A stretch of DNA of 60,094 nucleotides. It comes from Acidisphaera sp. S103 (lineage in GTDB: Bacteria > Pseudomonadota > Alphaproteobacteria > Acetobacterales > Acetobacteraceae). The number at the start of each line of letters is the position of its first letter. Position 1 is the stretch's first letter. Location of the stretch: positions 243,419 to 303,512 of the forward strand of contig NZ_LMUJ01000101.1 in NCBI RefSeq assembly GCF_009765975.1, written 5' to 3'. Below the pieces are notes generated by a model, which saw only the letters and a list, made by a program, of their open reading frames with translations, made no database searches and had not been told where the DNA came from. Positions 44,001 through 52,827 of the stretch are shown here, in pieces. The translations under genes were made by a program, and so were the position numbers.

Positions 44001-47000
44001 ACGGACGTGATCGCCTACGGCTTGGCGCTACCGGGACCGTATACGCCGGATCCTGTCAGCCTGGGCGATGCCCATGTCGGGGCCGTGGCGACCCAGGCAC
44101 TCAGCCTGACCAACACCGCACCCACCAATGGCTACTACGAGACGCTGGATGCCAGCATCGGCGGTGCGACCGCCGGGGTAACCGCCAGCGGCTCCTTCAC
44201 GCTCCTGGCACCCGGGGCTACCGACAGTTCGGACCTCATCGCCGGCCTGAACACCAGCTCGGACGGCGACAAGGTTGGAACCGATACGATCACACTGACC
44301 TCGGATGGCACCGGCGTCGATGGGCTGGGCACCACGGCGATCGGGACGCAAACGGTGACTATCACCGGCGCGGTCTTCAATTATGCCACCGCGAGTGCAG
44401 CCTCGCCCAACCCGGTGAACTTCGGCGAGCACCATGTCGGCAGCACGCTGAGCCAGGCACTGAGCATCAGCAATCTCGGGACGGCGGACGGCTTTACGGA
44501 GAATTTGGACGCCAGCATCAGCGGCGCGACCGGATCGGCGAGCGCCAGCGGTTCATTCACGGGACTTGCGGCGGGTATCAGCAACAACAGCGCTCTGACG
44601 GTTGGCCTGAACAGCGGCACGGCCGGTGTTCAGGCTGGCACGGCGAAGGTAACACTGACCTCGGACGGCGCCGGCATCGATACGCTGGGGACCACGGCGC
44701 TGACAGCGCAGACCATCACCGTTGAGGGCACGCTTTACAATTACGCCACGGCCAGCGCGGCATCACCGAACCCGGTAAACTTCGGTGAGCGCCATGTCGG
44801 CAGTACGCTGAGCCAGGCACTGAGCATCGGCAACACCGGTGCCACAGGCGGCTTCACCGAGAATCTGGACGCCAGCATCGGCAGCGCGACCGGATCGGCG
44901 AGTGCGAGCGGTTCGTTCACTGGGCTTGCAGCGGGTGTCAGCAACAGCAGCGCCCTGACAGTCAGCCTGAACAGCGGCACAGCCGGTGTGCAATCCGGTT
45001 CGGCGACAGTGACACTGACCTCGGACGGCACCGGCATTGATACGCTGGGGACCACGGCGCTGACAGCGCAAACCATCACCGTTGAGGGCACGCTCTACAA
45101 CTACGCGACGGCCAGCGCGGTCTCCCCGAACCCGGTGAACTTTGGCGAGCGCCATGTTGGCAGCACGCTGAGCCAGGCGCTGAGCATCGGCAACCTCGGG
45201 ACAGCGGATGGCTACACCGAGAACCTGGACGCCAGCATCGGCAGCGCGACGGGATCGGCGAGCGCCAGTGGTTCGTTCACTGGGCTTGCGGCGGGTGTCA
45301 GCAACAGCAGCAACCTGGTCGTCGGCCTGAACAGTGGCACGGCCGGTGTGCAATCCGGTTCGGCGACAGTAACGCTGACCTCGGACGGCACCGGCATCGA
45401 CACGCTGGGGACCACGGCGCTTGCATCCGAGACGATCACGGTCGCCGGCACGCTCTACAACTACGCCACGGCCAGTGCGGCTTCTCCGAATCCGGTGAAC
45501 TTCGGCGAGCACCATGTCGGTAGCACGCTGAGCCAGGCACTGAGCATCGGCAACACAGGCGCCACAGGCGGCTTCACTGAGAACCTGGACGCGAGCATTG
45601 GCAACGCGACTGGATCGGTTACCGCGAGCGGCTCGTTCAGCGGTCTTGCGGCGGGTGACACCAACAGCAGCGGTCTGACAATCGATCTGAACAGCGCCAC
45701 GGCCGGCGTTCAGACGGGCACGGCGAAGGTGACGCTCATCTCGGACGGCACCGGCATTGATACGCTGGGGACCACGGCGCTTGCATCCGAGACGATCACG
45801 GTCGCTGGCACGCTCTACAACTACGCCACGGCAAGCGCGGCATCACCGAACCCGGTCAACTTCGGTGAGCGCCATGTCGGCAGCACGCTGAGTCAGGCAT
45901 TGAGCATCGGCAACACCGGTAGCGCGGGCAGCTTCACCGAGAATCTGAACGCCAGTATCGGCAGCGCGACGGGATCGGTCACCGCGAGCGGTTCGGTCAC
46001 CGACCTGGTGGCAGGTGGCACCAACAGCAGTGGCCTGATCGTGGGTCTGAACAGCGGCACGGCCGGCGTTCAGACGGGTACGGCAAAGGTGACACTGACC
46101 TCGGACGGCACCGGGATCGACACGCTGGGGACGACGGCGCTGACAGCGCAGACCATTACCGTGGAAGGTACGCTCTACAACTACGCCACCGCCAGCGCGG
46201 CATCACCCAACCCGGTGAACTTTGGCGAACACCATGTCGGCAGCACGCTGAGCCAGGCACTGAGCATCAGCAACACCGGTAGCGCGGGCAGCTTCACCGA
46301 GAATCTGGACGCAAGCATCGGCAATGCGACCGGATCGGCGAGCGCCAGCGGCTCGGTCACCGGACTGGCAGCGGGTGCCAGCAACAGCAGCGCTCTGACG
46401 GTTGGCCTGAACAGTGGCACGGCCGGTGTTCAGACGGGCACGGCAAAGGTAACGCTGACCTCAGACGGCACCGGTATTGATACGCTGGGGACCACCGCGC
46501 TTGCATCCGAGACGATCACGGTCGCTGGCACGCTCTACAACTACGCCATCGCGAGCGTATCGCCCGAACCGGTGAACTTCGGCGAACACCATGTCGGTAG
46601 CACGCTGAGCCAGGCACTGAGCATCGGCAACACCGGTAGCGCGGGCAGCTTCACCGAGAACCTGGACGCGAGCATCGGCAACGCGACGGGATCGGTCACC
46701 GCGAGTGGCTCGTTCGCCGGCCTGGTGGCAGGTGGCGCCAACAGCAGTGCCCTGACGATCGCGCTGAACAGCGGCAAGGCCGGTGTGCAATCCGGTTCGG
46801 CGACGGTAACGCTGACCTCGGACGGCGCCGGGATCGACACACTAGGGACGACGGCGTTGACGTCGCAGACAATCGCGGTTTCTGGGACGCTCTACAACTA
46901 CGCCACGGCAAGCGCGGCATCGCCGGATCCGGTGAACTTCGGTGAGCGCCATGTCGGCAGCACGCTGAGCCAGGCACTGAGCATCAGCAACTCCGGCGCC

Positions 47001-50000
47001 ACAGGTGGCTTCACCGAGAATCTGGACGCCAGAATCAGCGGCGCGACCGGATCGGCGAACGTCAACGGTTCGTTCGCTGGGCTGGCGGCGGGTGGCACCA
47101 ACAGCAGCGGTCTGACAATCGGCCTGAACAGCGGCACGGCCGGTGTGCAATCCGGTTCGGCGACAGTGACGCTGACCTCGGACGGCGCCGGCATCGATAC
47201 GCTGGGGACCACGGCGCTGACAGCGCAAACCATCACTGTTGAGGGCACGCTCTACAACTACGCGACGGCGAGCGCGGTCTCCCCGAACCCGGTGAACTTC
47301 GGTATCGTTCATGTTGGCGCCACCGTCAGCGAGGCGCTGAGCATCAGCAACACCGGTAGCGCGGGCAGCTTCACCGAGACACTGGATGGGAGCGTCGGTA
47401 GCGCGACCGGATCGGTTACCGCGGGCGGTTCGTTCAGCGGCCTGGCCGCCTCTGCGACGAACACGTCCGCACTGAGCGTCGGGGTCAATACCGCGACGGC
47501 AGGGACGATCAGCGGCACGGCGACGATCAAGCTGACGTCGGATGGTACGGGTATCGATACGCTGGGGACCACGGCGCTGACGTCACAGACGGTGACGGTC
47601 GATGCGATCGTCAACAATTACGCCACCGCGGTGGTGGAGGATCTCTCGGGCGGCGGTGTGCTGACGCAGACAGGGACCACGTATACGCTTGCGCTGGGTA
47701 CGATCGACCTTGATACGTCCGCGCCCGAGATCGACCTGGGCATCGGCAACGCAGCCTCCGGTCCAGCGGATCTGCTGTCGGGTGGCTTTGTCGTCAGTGG
47801 TGATGGGGGCGTGGCATTCACCAACACGCTGACGTCGTTCTCGGGCGTAGCGGCTGGCGGCGTCGCCAGTGCCGAGGGGATCAGTCTCTCGACGTCGACC
47901 GGCGGTGTGTTCAGCGAGCAGATTACGCTGGTCGCCACCGGAACCAACAGCAGCGGCTATCTCGGGGCGCTGCCGGACGAAGTCATCACCGTGACAGGAA
48001 CGGTCGTACTGCCGCCGCGGACGTTGGTCTGGACCGGGGCCGGCGACACGAATTTCGCGAACGCCGCCAACTGGGACGACAGGACCCTGGGACTGGACCC
48101 GGCGACATTGCCGCCATCCGCGAAGGATACGACGGAGTTCAACGGCATCGGCGGCGGCATCACGGGGACCGGAATCGCGGCCGCTCTGTCGTTTGGGGCT
48201 GGTGCGTGGCACCTGGCAACAGGTGGGAGCCTGACCGCGACGGGCAGCGTGACCGTCGGCACGAGTCAAGATGCGACACTGCTGATTGACGATGGCAGCA
48301 GCCTTGTCACGGGGGGTGGCGCGGTCATAGCGGACCAGTCTGATGCGTCTGGTTCTTCGGTGACGGTGACCGGTTCTGGTTCGAACTGGCAGGTCGGCGG
48401 ATCCTTCGCGGTTGGCGATGCCGCCACAGGCCAGTTGTCGATCGACGCCGGAGCGACGGTCACCGCCGCCACCCTCAACGCGGGGGTCCTCAGCGGCAGT
48501 GCCGGCATTGTCACCGTCACCGGCAGCAATACCGACCTGACCACCACCGGCTCGCTCTCCATCGGCGACGGCGGCTCGGGCGAACTCTCCATTCTCAACG
48601 GTGCCAACGTTTTCATCGGCGGCGATCTCGACATCGGCCAGACCACCGGCGGGTCGGGCAATGTCGATATCGAGGACACCACCGGTACCATCTACATCGG
48701 CGGTAACCTCAACGTCGGCGCCGGTGGCCCAGGCGGCCTGGTCATCGGGCCGAATGCCACGGTGGAATTGGACAATGGCGGCGAGAACATCGGCGCCGAC
48801 GCCGCTGTGACCCTGTTCAGCCTGTTCGATCCGACCGAACTCAACAACGCCAGCCTCAACACTGCCTTCAGCGTCTCCGGCACGCAGACCTACAAGGCGT
48901 ATGTCAATAACACCGGTGCGATCACCATCGATTCAGGCTTCAGCATCGCCCTGGATACGCCGGTCATCTACGGCGCCGGCGGGGCGTTCAACATCGATGC
49001 CGGTTTCACGCTGGTGCTGAACACGGATACGGTTACCGGTCAGACGATCAATTTCAACGGTAGTGGCACACTGGTCATCGGAAGCGACCAGTCGCCGACG
49101 ATCGATGTTCCAGCGAGCGGGACGGGCCCCTTCACTTCGGAGACCAATCCAAACTACGGTGATGCACTGATCGGCAACTTTGGCGGAACGATCAACAATT
49201 TCGTGGCTGGCGACGTGATTACCGTGGACACCACGGGTCCGGCGACGTTCAGCCAAAATGGCGCGACCGTGTCGGTGATCGAGAACGGCTCCACCGTGGG
49301 GGTTCTGACGTTCGCCACGCCGGAGATGGCACAGACGGCGGCAACCACGTCCGACGCCTTGCTGGACAATGCGTTGTGCTTCTTAGCCGGAACGATGATC
49401 GCGACGCCGGCGGGCGAGACGGTCGTGGAGCGGCTGGCGGTGGGTGACCTGGTGCTTACGGTGGGCGGACAGGTGCGTCCGATCGTGTGGGTCGGACAGG
49501 GGCGTGTGCTGGCGACAAAGGGGCGGCGCAACGCCGCGACGCCGGTGATCGTGCGCAAGGGGGCACTGGGGCCGAACGTACCGCGTGCGGACCTGCGGGT
49601 GACGAAGGGACACTCGTTGTTCATCGACGATGTGCTGATCCCCGTAGAGTTCCTGGTGAACCACCGCTCAATCCAATGGGACGACCGAGCACAGGAGGTC
49701 TCGGTCTACCACGTCGAACTGGAAACGCACGATGTGCTGGTGGCCAATGGGGCAGCGGCGGAGAGCTACCGGGACGACGGTAACCGGTGGCTGTTCGGAA
49801 ATGCGAACAGCGGATGGGATCAGCCGGCGAAGCCACCGTGCGCGCCGGTGCTGACGGGAGGTCCGGTGGTGGATGCGGCATGGCGGCGGCTGCTGGACCG
49901 CGCTGGACCGCGCCCCGGGATGCCGCTGACCGCGGATCCAGATCTGCATCTGGTGGTGGATGGGGTCCGTGTGGATGCACAGAAGCAGCAAGGTACGCTG

Positions 50001-50345
50001 TATATGTTTCGCCTACCGAACCGCCCAACCAGTGTGGCCATCGCCTCCCGCGCGGGTGTGCCGGCAGAACTAGGCATCGTCCGCGACCCCCGGTCGCTGG
50101 GAGTGGCGGTAAAGCAGGTGGCGGTGCGGCAGGGTGCGAAGTTCATGCAACTCGATGCCGATGACGAGCGGCTGACAACGGGCTTTCATGAATTCGAGCA
50201 GGCTGACGGTCTACGCTGGACAACCGGCTACGCCGAACTGCCCGCCGAGACCTTCACTAAGTTCGACAACGGGGCGGAGGTGATGCTCTACCTCGCCGGA
50301 AGCACCCATTACATCGAAGATGATAACAGCCGCGCCTTCGCATGA
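40980..50345 (+). CDS. Giant repeat protein with C-terminal Hint domain
   Basis: The 3121-residue protein is very rich in Gly, Thr, Ser and Asn. There is no Sec signal at the N-terminus (MPTFSWTATSGGDWNTPADW). Residues about 100-780 contain three beta-strand-rich modules that repeat GTLEGVTYEG ... ITLTG ... NTTTLNNATI. Residues about 1135-2213 hold nine near-identical 120-residue choice-of-anchor-D-like repeats (SPNPVNFGEHHVGSTLSQAL) plus a divergent one before them. A Hint domain starts at Cys2800 (CFLAGTMIATPAGE) and runs to about 2960, with the TKGHSLFIDD block. Hint domains cleave themselves or form esters. It is likely a surface or secreted adhesin/matrix protein, possibly exported by a type I-like route. 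Confidence 0.88.
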   Translation: MPTFSWTATSGGDWNTPADWNVGSVPSGTTDAVFFTDPGAYTVDISYGEAFSVDSMTLDAAGVTLDIHGALTVGGVNHTLTLDAGTLELDRNGTIIAGTIAAAGGTLFANGGTLEGVTYEGTLDLSATYSDLHITDGITLTGTNGTGQGAINLTGYEVALYIDNTTTLNNATIYFGTNSYPATSSISVNDPNATGNQLTLGSNLTLSQVGAYASLYGDSSPGDGIVNDGTIDASVSGGQFTVAGNFSNAGSIAVSGGDSFIINNTTFTNTGTLTETGGSTVTLNTDWTNAGHISETDSTLNLGGTFTTAALDTIGASGGEIDITGTLINTGATLDVGPGSALGTVTLSGTIVGGVIHDAGSGLLGNFGTLEGVTYEGTLDLSSSSGAAVQIVNGITLTGVGGTGSGTVNLTGHYSSFTIDNTTTLNNATIDIGNNESGVYSILEIQDTSGTGAVLTLGKTLALVQVGSAILATYNNDPGDGIVNQGTISAGVEGGNFAIQGESFTNQGSIAVSDGDTLTIGSTTWTNTGSISETDSTLNLGGLFAAAALNKVSASGGAINIIGTLINTGATLDVGPGSPLGTVTVSGGTIVGGVIHDAGSGLVSNNGTLEGVTYEGALGLTAQSAYWTIVNGITLTGTGGTGAGTVNLTGIGAQLYIDNTTTLNNATIDIGSSSNSYLYSDDTTGTGAVLTFGSTLTLTQAGALASLVTYNNFTGDGIVNDGTIDAGFSGGQFTVSGNSFTNNGSIIVSGGDTFIIQSTTLTNASGATLTGGSYEVDANSTLQLINNELVVTDDADIILSGTASVIDAYDTTTSTYITLDAKLTTIGTTGTLALLDGRAFTTASTFTNKGLLNLGGAVFGSGAFGNASGAKIIGFGTINAALTNTGSMEADGGLLKLASTVAGTGGFTVDAGATLEFAKSPASGQAITFNGLDATLRIDTPASFAGTVAAFSPGDTIDLAGITTATGAVISGNTLTVSLSGGSTLTYAVSTPYAGDHLKVASDGNGGTDVIAYGLALPGPYTPDPVSLGDAHVGAVATQALSLTNTAPTNGYYETLDASIGGATAGVTASGSFTLLAPGATDSSDLIAGLNTSSDGDKVGTDTITLTSDGTGVDGLGTTAIGTQTVTITGAVFNYATASAASPNPVNFGEHHVGSTLSQALSISNLGTADGFTENLDASISGATGSASASGSFTGLAAGISNNSALTVGLNSGTAGVQAGTAKVTLTSDGAGIDTLGTTALTAQTITVEGTLYNYATASAASPNPVNFGERHVGSTLSQALSIGNTGATGGFTENLDASIGSATGSASASGSFTGLAAGVSNSSALTVSLNSGTAGVQSGSATVTLTSDGTGIDTLGTTALTAQTITVEGTLYNYATASAVSPNPVNFGERHVGSTLSQALSIGNLGTADGYTENLDASIGSATGSASASGSFTGLAAGVSNSSNLVVGLNSGTAGVQSGSATVTLTSDGTGIDTLGTTALASETITVAGTLYNYATASAASPNPVNFGEHHVGSTLSQALSIGNTGATGGFTENLDASIGNATGSVTASGSFSGLAAGDTNSSGLTIDLNSATAGVQTGTAKVTLISDGTGIDTLGTTALASETITVAGTLYNYATASAASPNPVNFGERHVGSTLSQALSIGNTGSAGSFTENLNASIGSATGSVTASGSVTDLVAGGTNSSGLIVGLNSGTAGVQTGTAKVTLTSDGTGIDTLGTTALTAQTITVEGTLYNYATASAASPNPVNFGEHHVGSTLSQALSISNTGSAGSFTENLDASIGNATGSASASGSVTGLAAGASNSSALTVGLNSGTAGVQTGTAKVTLTSDGTGIDTLGTTALASETITVAGTLYNYAIASVSPEPVNFGEHHVGSTLSQALSIGNTGSAGSFTENLDASIGNATGSVTASGSFAGLVAGGANSSALTIALNSGKAGVQSGSATVTLTSDGAGIDTLGTTALTSQTIAVSGTLYNYATASAASPDPVNFGERHVGSTLSQALSISNSGATGGFTENLDARISGATGSANVNGSFAGLAAGGTNSSGLTIGLNSGTAGVQSGSATVTLTSDGAGIDTLGTTALTAQTITVEGTLYNYATASAVSPNPVNFGIVHVGATVSEALSISNTGSAGSFTETLDGSVGSATGSVTAGGSFSGLAASATNTSALSVGVNTATAGTISGTATIKLTSDGTGIDTLGTTALTSQTVTVDAIVNNYATAVVEDLSGGGVLTQTGTTYTLALGTIDLDTSAPEIDLGIGNAASGPADLLSGGFVVSGDGGVAFTNTLTSFSGVAAGGVASAEGISLSTSTGGVFSEQITLVATGTNSSGYLGALPDEVITVTGTVVLPPRTLVWTGAGDTNFANAANWDDRTLGLDPATLPPSAKDTTEFNGIGGGITGTGIAAALSFGAGAWHLATGGSLTATGSVTVGTSQDATLLIDDGSSLVTGGGAVIADQSDASGSSVTVTGSGSNWQVGGSFAVGDAATGQLSIDAGATVTAATLNAGVLSGSAGIVTVTGSNTDLTTTGSLSIGDGGSGELSILNGANVFIGGDLDIGQTTGGSGNVDIEDTTGTIYIGGNLNVGAGGPGGLVIGPNATVELDNGGENIGADAAVTLFSLFDPTELNNASLNTAFSVSGTQTYKAYVNNTGAITIDSGFSIALDTPVIYGAGGAFNIDAGFTLVLNTDTVTGQTINFNGSGTLVIGSDQSPTIDVPASGTGPFTSETNPNYGDALIGNFGGTINNFVAGDVITVDTTGPATFSQNGATVSVIENGSTVGVLTFATPEMAQTAATTSDALLDNALCFLAGTMIATPAGETVVERLAVGDLVLTVGGQVRPIVWVGQGRVLATKGRRNAATPVIVRKGALGPNVPRADLRVTKGHSLFIDDVLIPVEFLVNHRSIQWDDRAQEVSVYHVELETHDVLVANGAAAESYRDDGNRWLFGNANSGWDQPAKPPCAPVLTGGPVVDAAWRRLLDRAGPRPGMPLTADPDLHLVVDGVRVDAQKQQGTLYMFRLPNRPTSVAIASRAGVPAELGIVRDPRSLGVAVKQVAVRQGAKFMQLDADDERLTTGFHEFEQADGLRWTTGYAELPAETFTKFDNGAEVMLYLAGSTHYIEDDNSRAFA
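41290..43260 (+). repeat. Three large degenerate modules inside the Hint gene
   Basis: Modules of about 0.7 kb each begin near 41317, 42084 and 42800 with GGCACGCTGGAGGGCGTAAC-like sequence. They share in order the peptides EGVTYEG, NGITLTG, DNTTTLNNATI, GDGIVN-GTI and a final NTGATLDVGPGS block. Similarity is moderate, so the duplication is older than that of the downstream 360-bp repeats. Confidence 0.7.
44382..47620 (+). repeat. Nine tandem 360-bp coding repeats in the Hint gene
   Basis: The unit is 120 codons and recurs at about 44382, 44742, 45102, 45462, 45822, 46182, 46542 (one codon shorter), 46899 and 47259. A divergent first unit starts near 44034. Units alternate between GEHHVGS and GERHVGS and between TALTAQTITVEG and TALASETITVAG. 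This suggests duplication or gene conversion of blocks rather than single units. The last unit is divergent (GIVHVGATVSEAL). Confidence 0.85.
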
Positions 50346-50800
50346 TACCCACTATGAAGCCCGCCCTATCCGGCGATCACTTCCAAAACGAGGCTGCTGC
50401 TTTCGAGTATGTCGAAGCCAAGCTATGGCCGAACGGCCCGGTGTGTGTTCATTGCAAAGGTGTCAAGCGGATCGGCAAGCTGAACGGCAAGACCACTCGC
50501 CCTGGTCTCTATAAATGCTACGCCTGCCGCAAGCCCTTCACCGTCCGCATAGGAACCGTGTTCGAGTCCAGCCACATGCCGCTGCGGTTCTGGCTGCAGG
50601 CCATCTACCTTACGAACAGCAGCAAAAAGAGCATCAGCATCCGGCAGCTTCAGCGTATCTTCGGCGGCAGCATGAAAACGGCTTGGTCACTGAGCCGCCG
50701 CATTCCAGAAGCCATAAAAACCTTGGATGTTACCTTGATGGGCGGTGAAGGTGGTATCGTCGAATTTGATGTCGTGCTGGACTTGCATCCCGTAGATCTA
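50342..50800 (+). pseudogene. IS1595-family transposase, N-terminal fragment
   Basis: About 140 codons match the IS1595 N-terminus. The zinc-ribbon cysteines are in CVHCKG and CYACRKPF, followed by RIGTVFESSHMPLRFWLQAIYL and the HTH part MKTAWSLSRRIPEAI. Similarity ends at GGEGGIVEFD, exactly where the catalytic DDE domain should begin, and the frame then runs into the second copy of the Hint upstream module. The ATG overlaps the end of the Hint gene. No inverted repeats were seen. It is inactive, and its 3' part was removed at or near the repeat junction. Confidence 0.8.
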
Positions 50801-50877
50801 ATTCAACAATGTCGAACCGCTGGCTTGACTGGCCGATGTGTTGACGTCACCACACGATTGGTACAAAGCTGCACGCT

Positions 50878-51471
50878 TAAAGAATGAGGAAGAACGGCTG
50901 CCTGGCACCATGATACGCAAAGACTCTGACATAACGGTCTCTGTTCGGCCTGCCGCATGTAATTGATGCGCAGTACCCCACGCGTTGGCAGAACTTTGCT
51001 CGTAACGTTGAAAGCCGTCAACCTGGCCCCTCCCCGCCGGGTATATCGACGTCCACAAACACAATGAAGACGCCTGGCGTGCGACCTCTATATCAGTCGT
51101 TGAGCCACGCACTAACTCGGCGACCAGCTTCACCCGCAGACCAATTTCGGCACCAGCTCACCCTTGCTACACAAACTTGAAACCTACCTAACCCGGAACA
51201 AGTCCCGTATGTTTGCATGCTCTCGTTCTCAACGGCGATCTCGATCACCTCCTTCGCGATCGGTGAGATCATTGCTGATTGAAGCCTGTCCTGATCAGAA
51301 ATAAATTCCGATAGCCGACAAAGACGATGCCATTGGCCAGACCTCTGTAGACTGGCGTAGCAAACAGAGGCCTGCGATGCCGACATTCGGTTGGACTGCC
51401 ACGTCCGGCGGCCACACTGGAGCACCCCGGCCGACTAGAACGTAGGCAGTGTCCCGAACGGCATCACCGAT
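50878..51471 (+). repeat. Upstream module of the Hint gene, copy 2, with decayed gene start
   Basis: The sequence parallels 40476-41072 along its whole length. At 51377 it contains an ATG followed by MPTFGWTATSGG, matching the first 12 residues of the Hint protein, then an indel and an in-frame TAG. The body of a second Hint gene is missing. This is a remnant of a tandem duplication of the locus. Confidence 0.8.
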
Positions 51472-51500
51472 TCCTCGAGTGCAAAAGAGAGGACCGTAGT

Positions 51501-52310
51501 ATGAACAAATATGCTGCCGAACCGGCTGACGCTACCCAAACACTTACTCGACTTAAAAATCTGTCCGCTGATGAAAATGGCATTGTCGACCAGCCGAGAC
51601 CAGATATCCAGATCAGCGCGGGTGGGCTGCCATCCGAACTGGCCGGCCCCAATTTCAAGTCTCTCATCGTCGGCCTGATCGATCGCTACCGCCTCACCCA
51701 GGAATGCCTGTCGAAGGCGTTGGGCAATCTGCATCCGGAGATCAAGATATCCACCTTCACTGCTGTCCAGGACTGCATCGACGCGGCGCCGCACAATTTC
51801 GATTTGATCATTTATCATCTTCATGGGAACGATGCCCCTGACACGACGATGACACAAACCATCGCGACAATCACGCAAGTATTCCCGACCACACCGGTTA
51901 TGATCTTCTCCGATGCGGGCCGTACGCAGCATCAGACAATCATGCGTTCCGCCTTGGAGAGTGGCGCACGGGGCTTCGTTCCGACGCAGACGGCCGGGCT
52001 CCCGATCACCTCGGCGGCAATCAGCCTGGTTAGCGCGGGCGGCACTTTCGTGCCGGCTGATCTTATGCTCACCGCTCCCCGAAATCACTCGCCAGGGCGA
52101 TTGAACCGGCTGACATCGCGGCAGAGCGCGGTTTTCACTCGCCTACAGCTGGGCAAGACAAACAAGATCATCGCCTACGAGCTTGGCATGTGCGAGAGCA
52201 CGGTAAAGGTCCACGTCAGAAACATTATGCGCAAGGTGGGCGCCACGAACCGAACTCAAGCTGCATACAAAGGGCAGAGGTTTTCGAACAATTCCGAGGC
52301 ACAGGAATGA
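51501..52310 (+). CDS. LuxR-type regulator with degenerate receiver domain
   Basis: The 269-residue protein has a NarL-like layout. Residues about 53-180 resemble a receiver, but the phosphoacceptor position is His106 (DLIIYHLHG) and the upstream acid pair is reduced to IDRY. The C-terminal LuxR HTH is intact (LTSRQSAVFTRLQLGKTNKIIAYELGMCESTVKVHVRNIMRKVGA). It should bind DNA without phosphorylation control. AGAGG lies about 7 nt before the ATG. It starts 30 bp after the decayed second Hint module, so it may have been linked to control of the Hint locus. Confidence 0.85.
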   Translation: MNKYAAEPADATQTLTRLKNLSADENGIVDQPRPDIQISAGGLPSELAGPNFKSLIVGLIDRYRLTQECLSKALGNLHPEIKISTFTAVQDCIDAAPHNFDLIIYHLHGNDAPDTTMTQTIATITQVFPTTPVMIFSDAGRTQHQTIMRSALESGARGFVPTQTAGLPITSAAISLVSAGGTFVPADLMLTAPRNHSPGRLNRLTSRQSAVFTRLQLGKTNKIIAYELGMCESTVKVHVRNIMRKVGATNRTQAAYKGQRFSNNSEAQE

Positions 52311-52436
52311 TTGAGGCATACTGCGCCTGCTGATCCTGACCGGCGCAAACCCCTTCGTCCGCCTAAGCGACACCGACGATAGTATTGCTGTCATCGGGCA
52401 TCTCTCGAATTCCATGGGGGGTTTGGCGTCGCGAAA

Positions 52437-52556
52437 TTCCGAAAACCCGCGACATCCGAGTTCGATAGCTTTCGGGCTCAGGCCCGCGGCAACTCGCAGG
52501 CGACAATAGTCAGCCACATTGGGAAACTGCGAAATTATAATATATTCGCTCATCAC
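52437..52556 (-). pseudogene. GNAT acetyltransferase N-terminal remnant
   Basis: About 38 codons read MSEYIIISQFPNVADYCRLR and continue VAAGLSPKAIELGCRG, the N-terminal block of a common GNAT family. The normal continuation (acetyl-CoA-binding beta strands) is lacking, and the frame then runs antisense to the LuxR gene. It is a truncated relic. The rest of 52311-52827 holds nothing I can support apart from the promoter of the LysR gene. Confidence 0.5.
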
Positions 52557-52827
52557 CGTACGTTACCTCCGCACTTGGATTGGGTTGTGACTTTGAATCG
52601 GCGACCGGCGCATGGCGTCGCATCGCATCGAGATACGGCGCGCGATCGTCGGAGGTCCGTGGCACGTGCCGGCGGGTAAACGCCGACAATGGTGCTTGAG
52701 GCGGACCGGCCGGACGCCTGTCGCGGGTGGGGGTGGTTCATCATGATTTTCCTTTCGTTGCATGTCTCTTGATGCCGGGGTGTGAGGCGTCTATTCACAT
52801 TGAGATCGAAATTCCAACGAGGGGTGG

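Noticed and set aside
44382-47620. Possible CRISPR-like periodic repeat
   Set aside because: The period is 360 bp, entirely coding and in frame, with no short repeat-spacer structure. No CRISPR array or cas gene was seen in the window.
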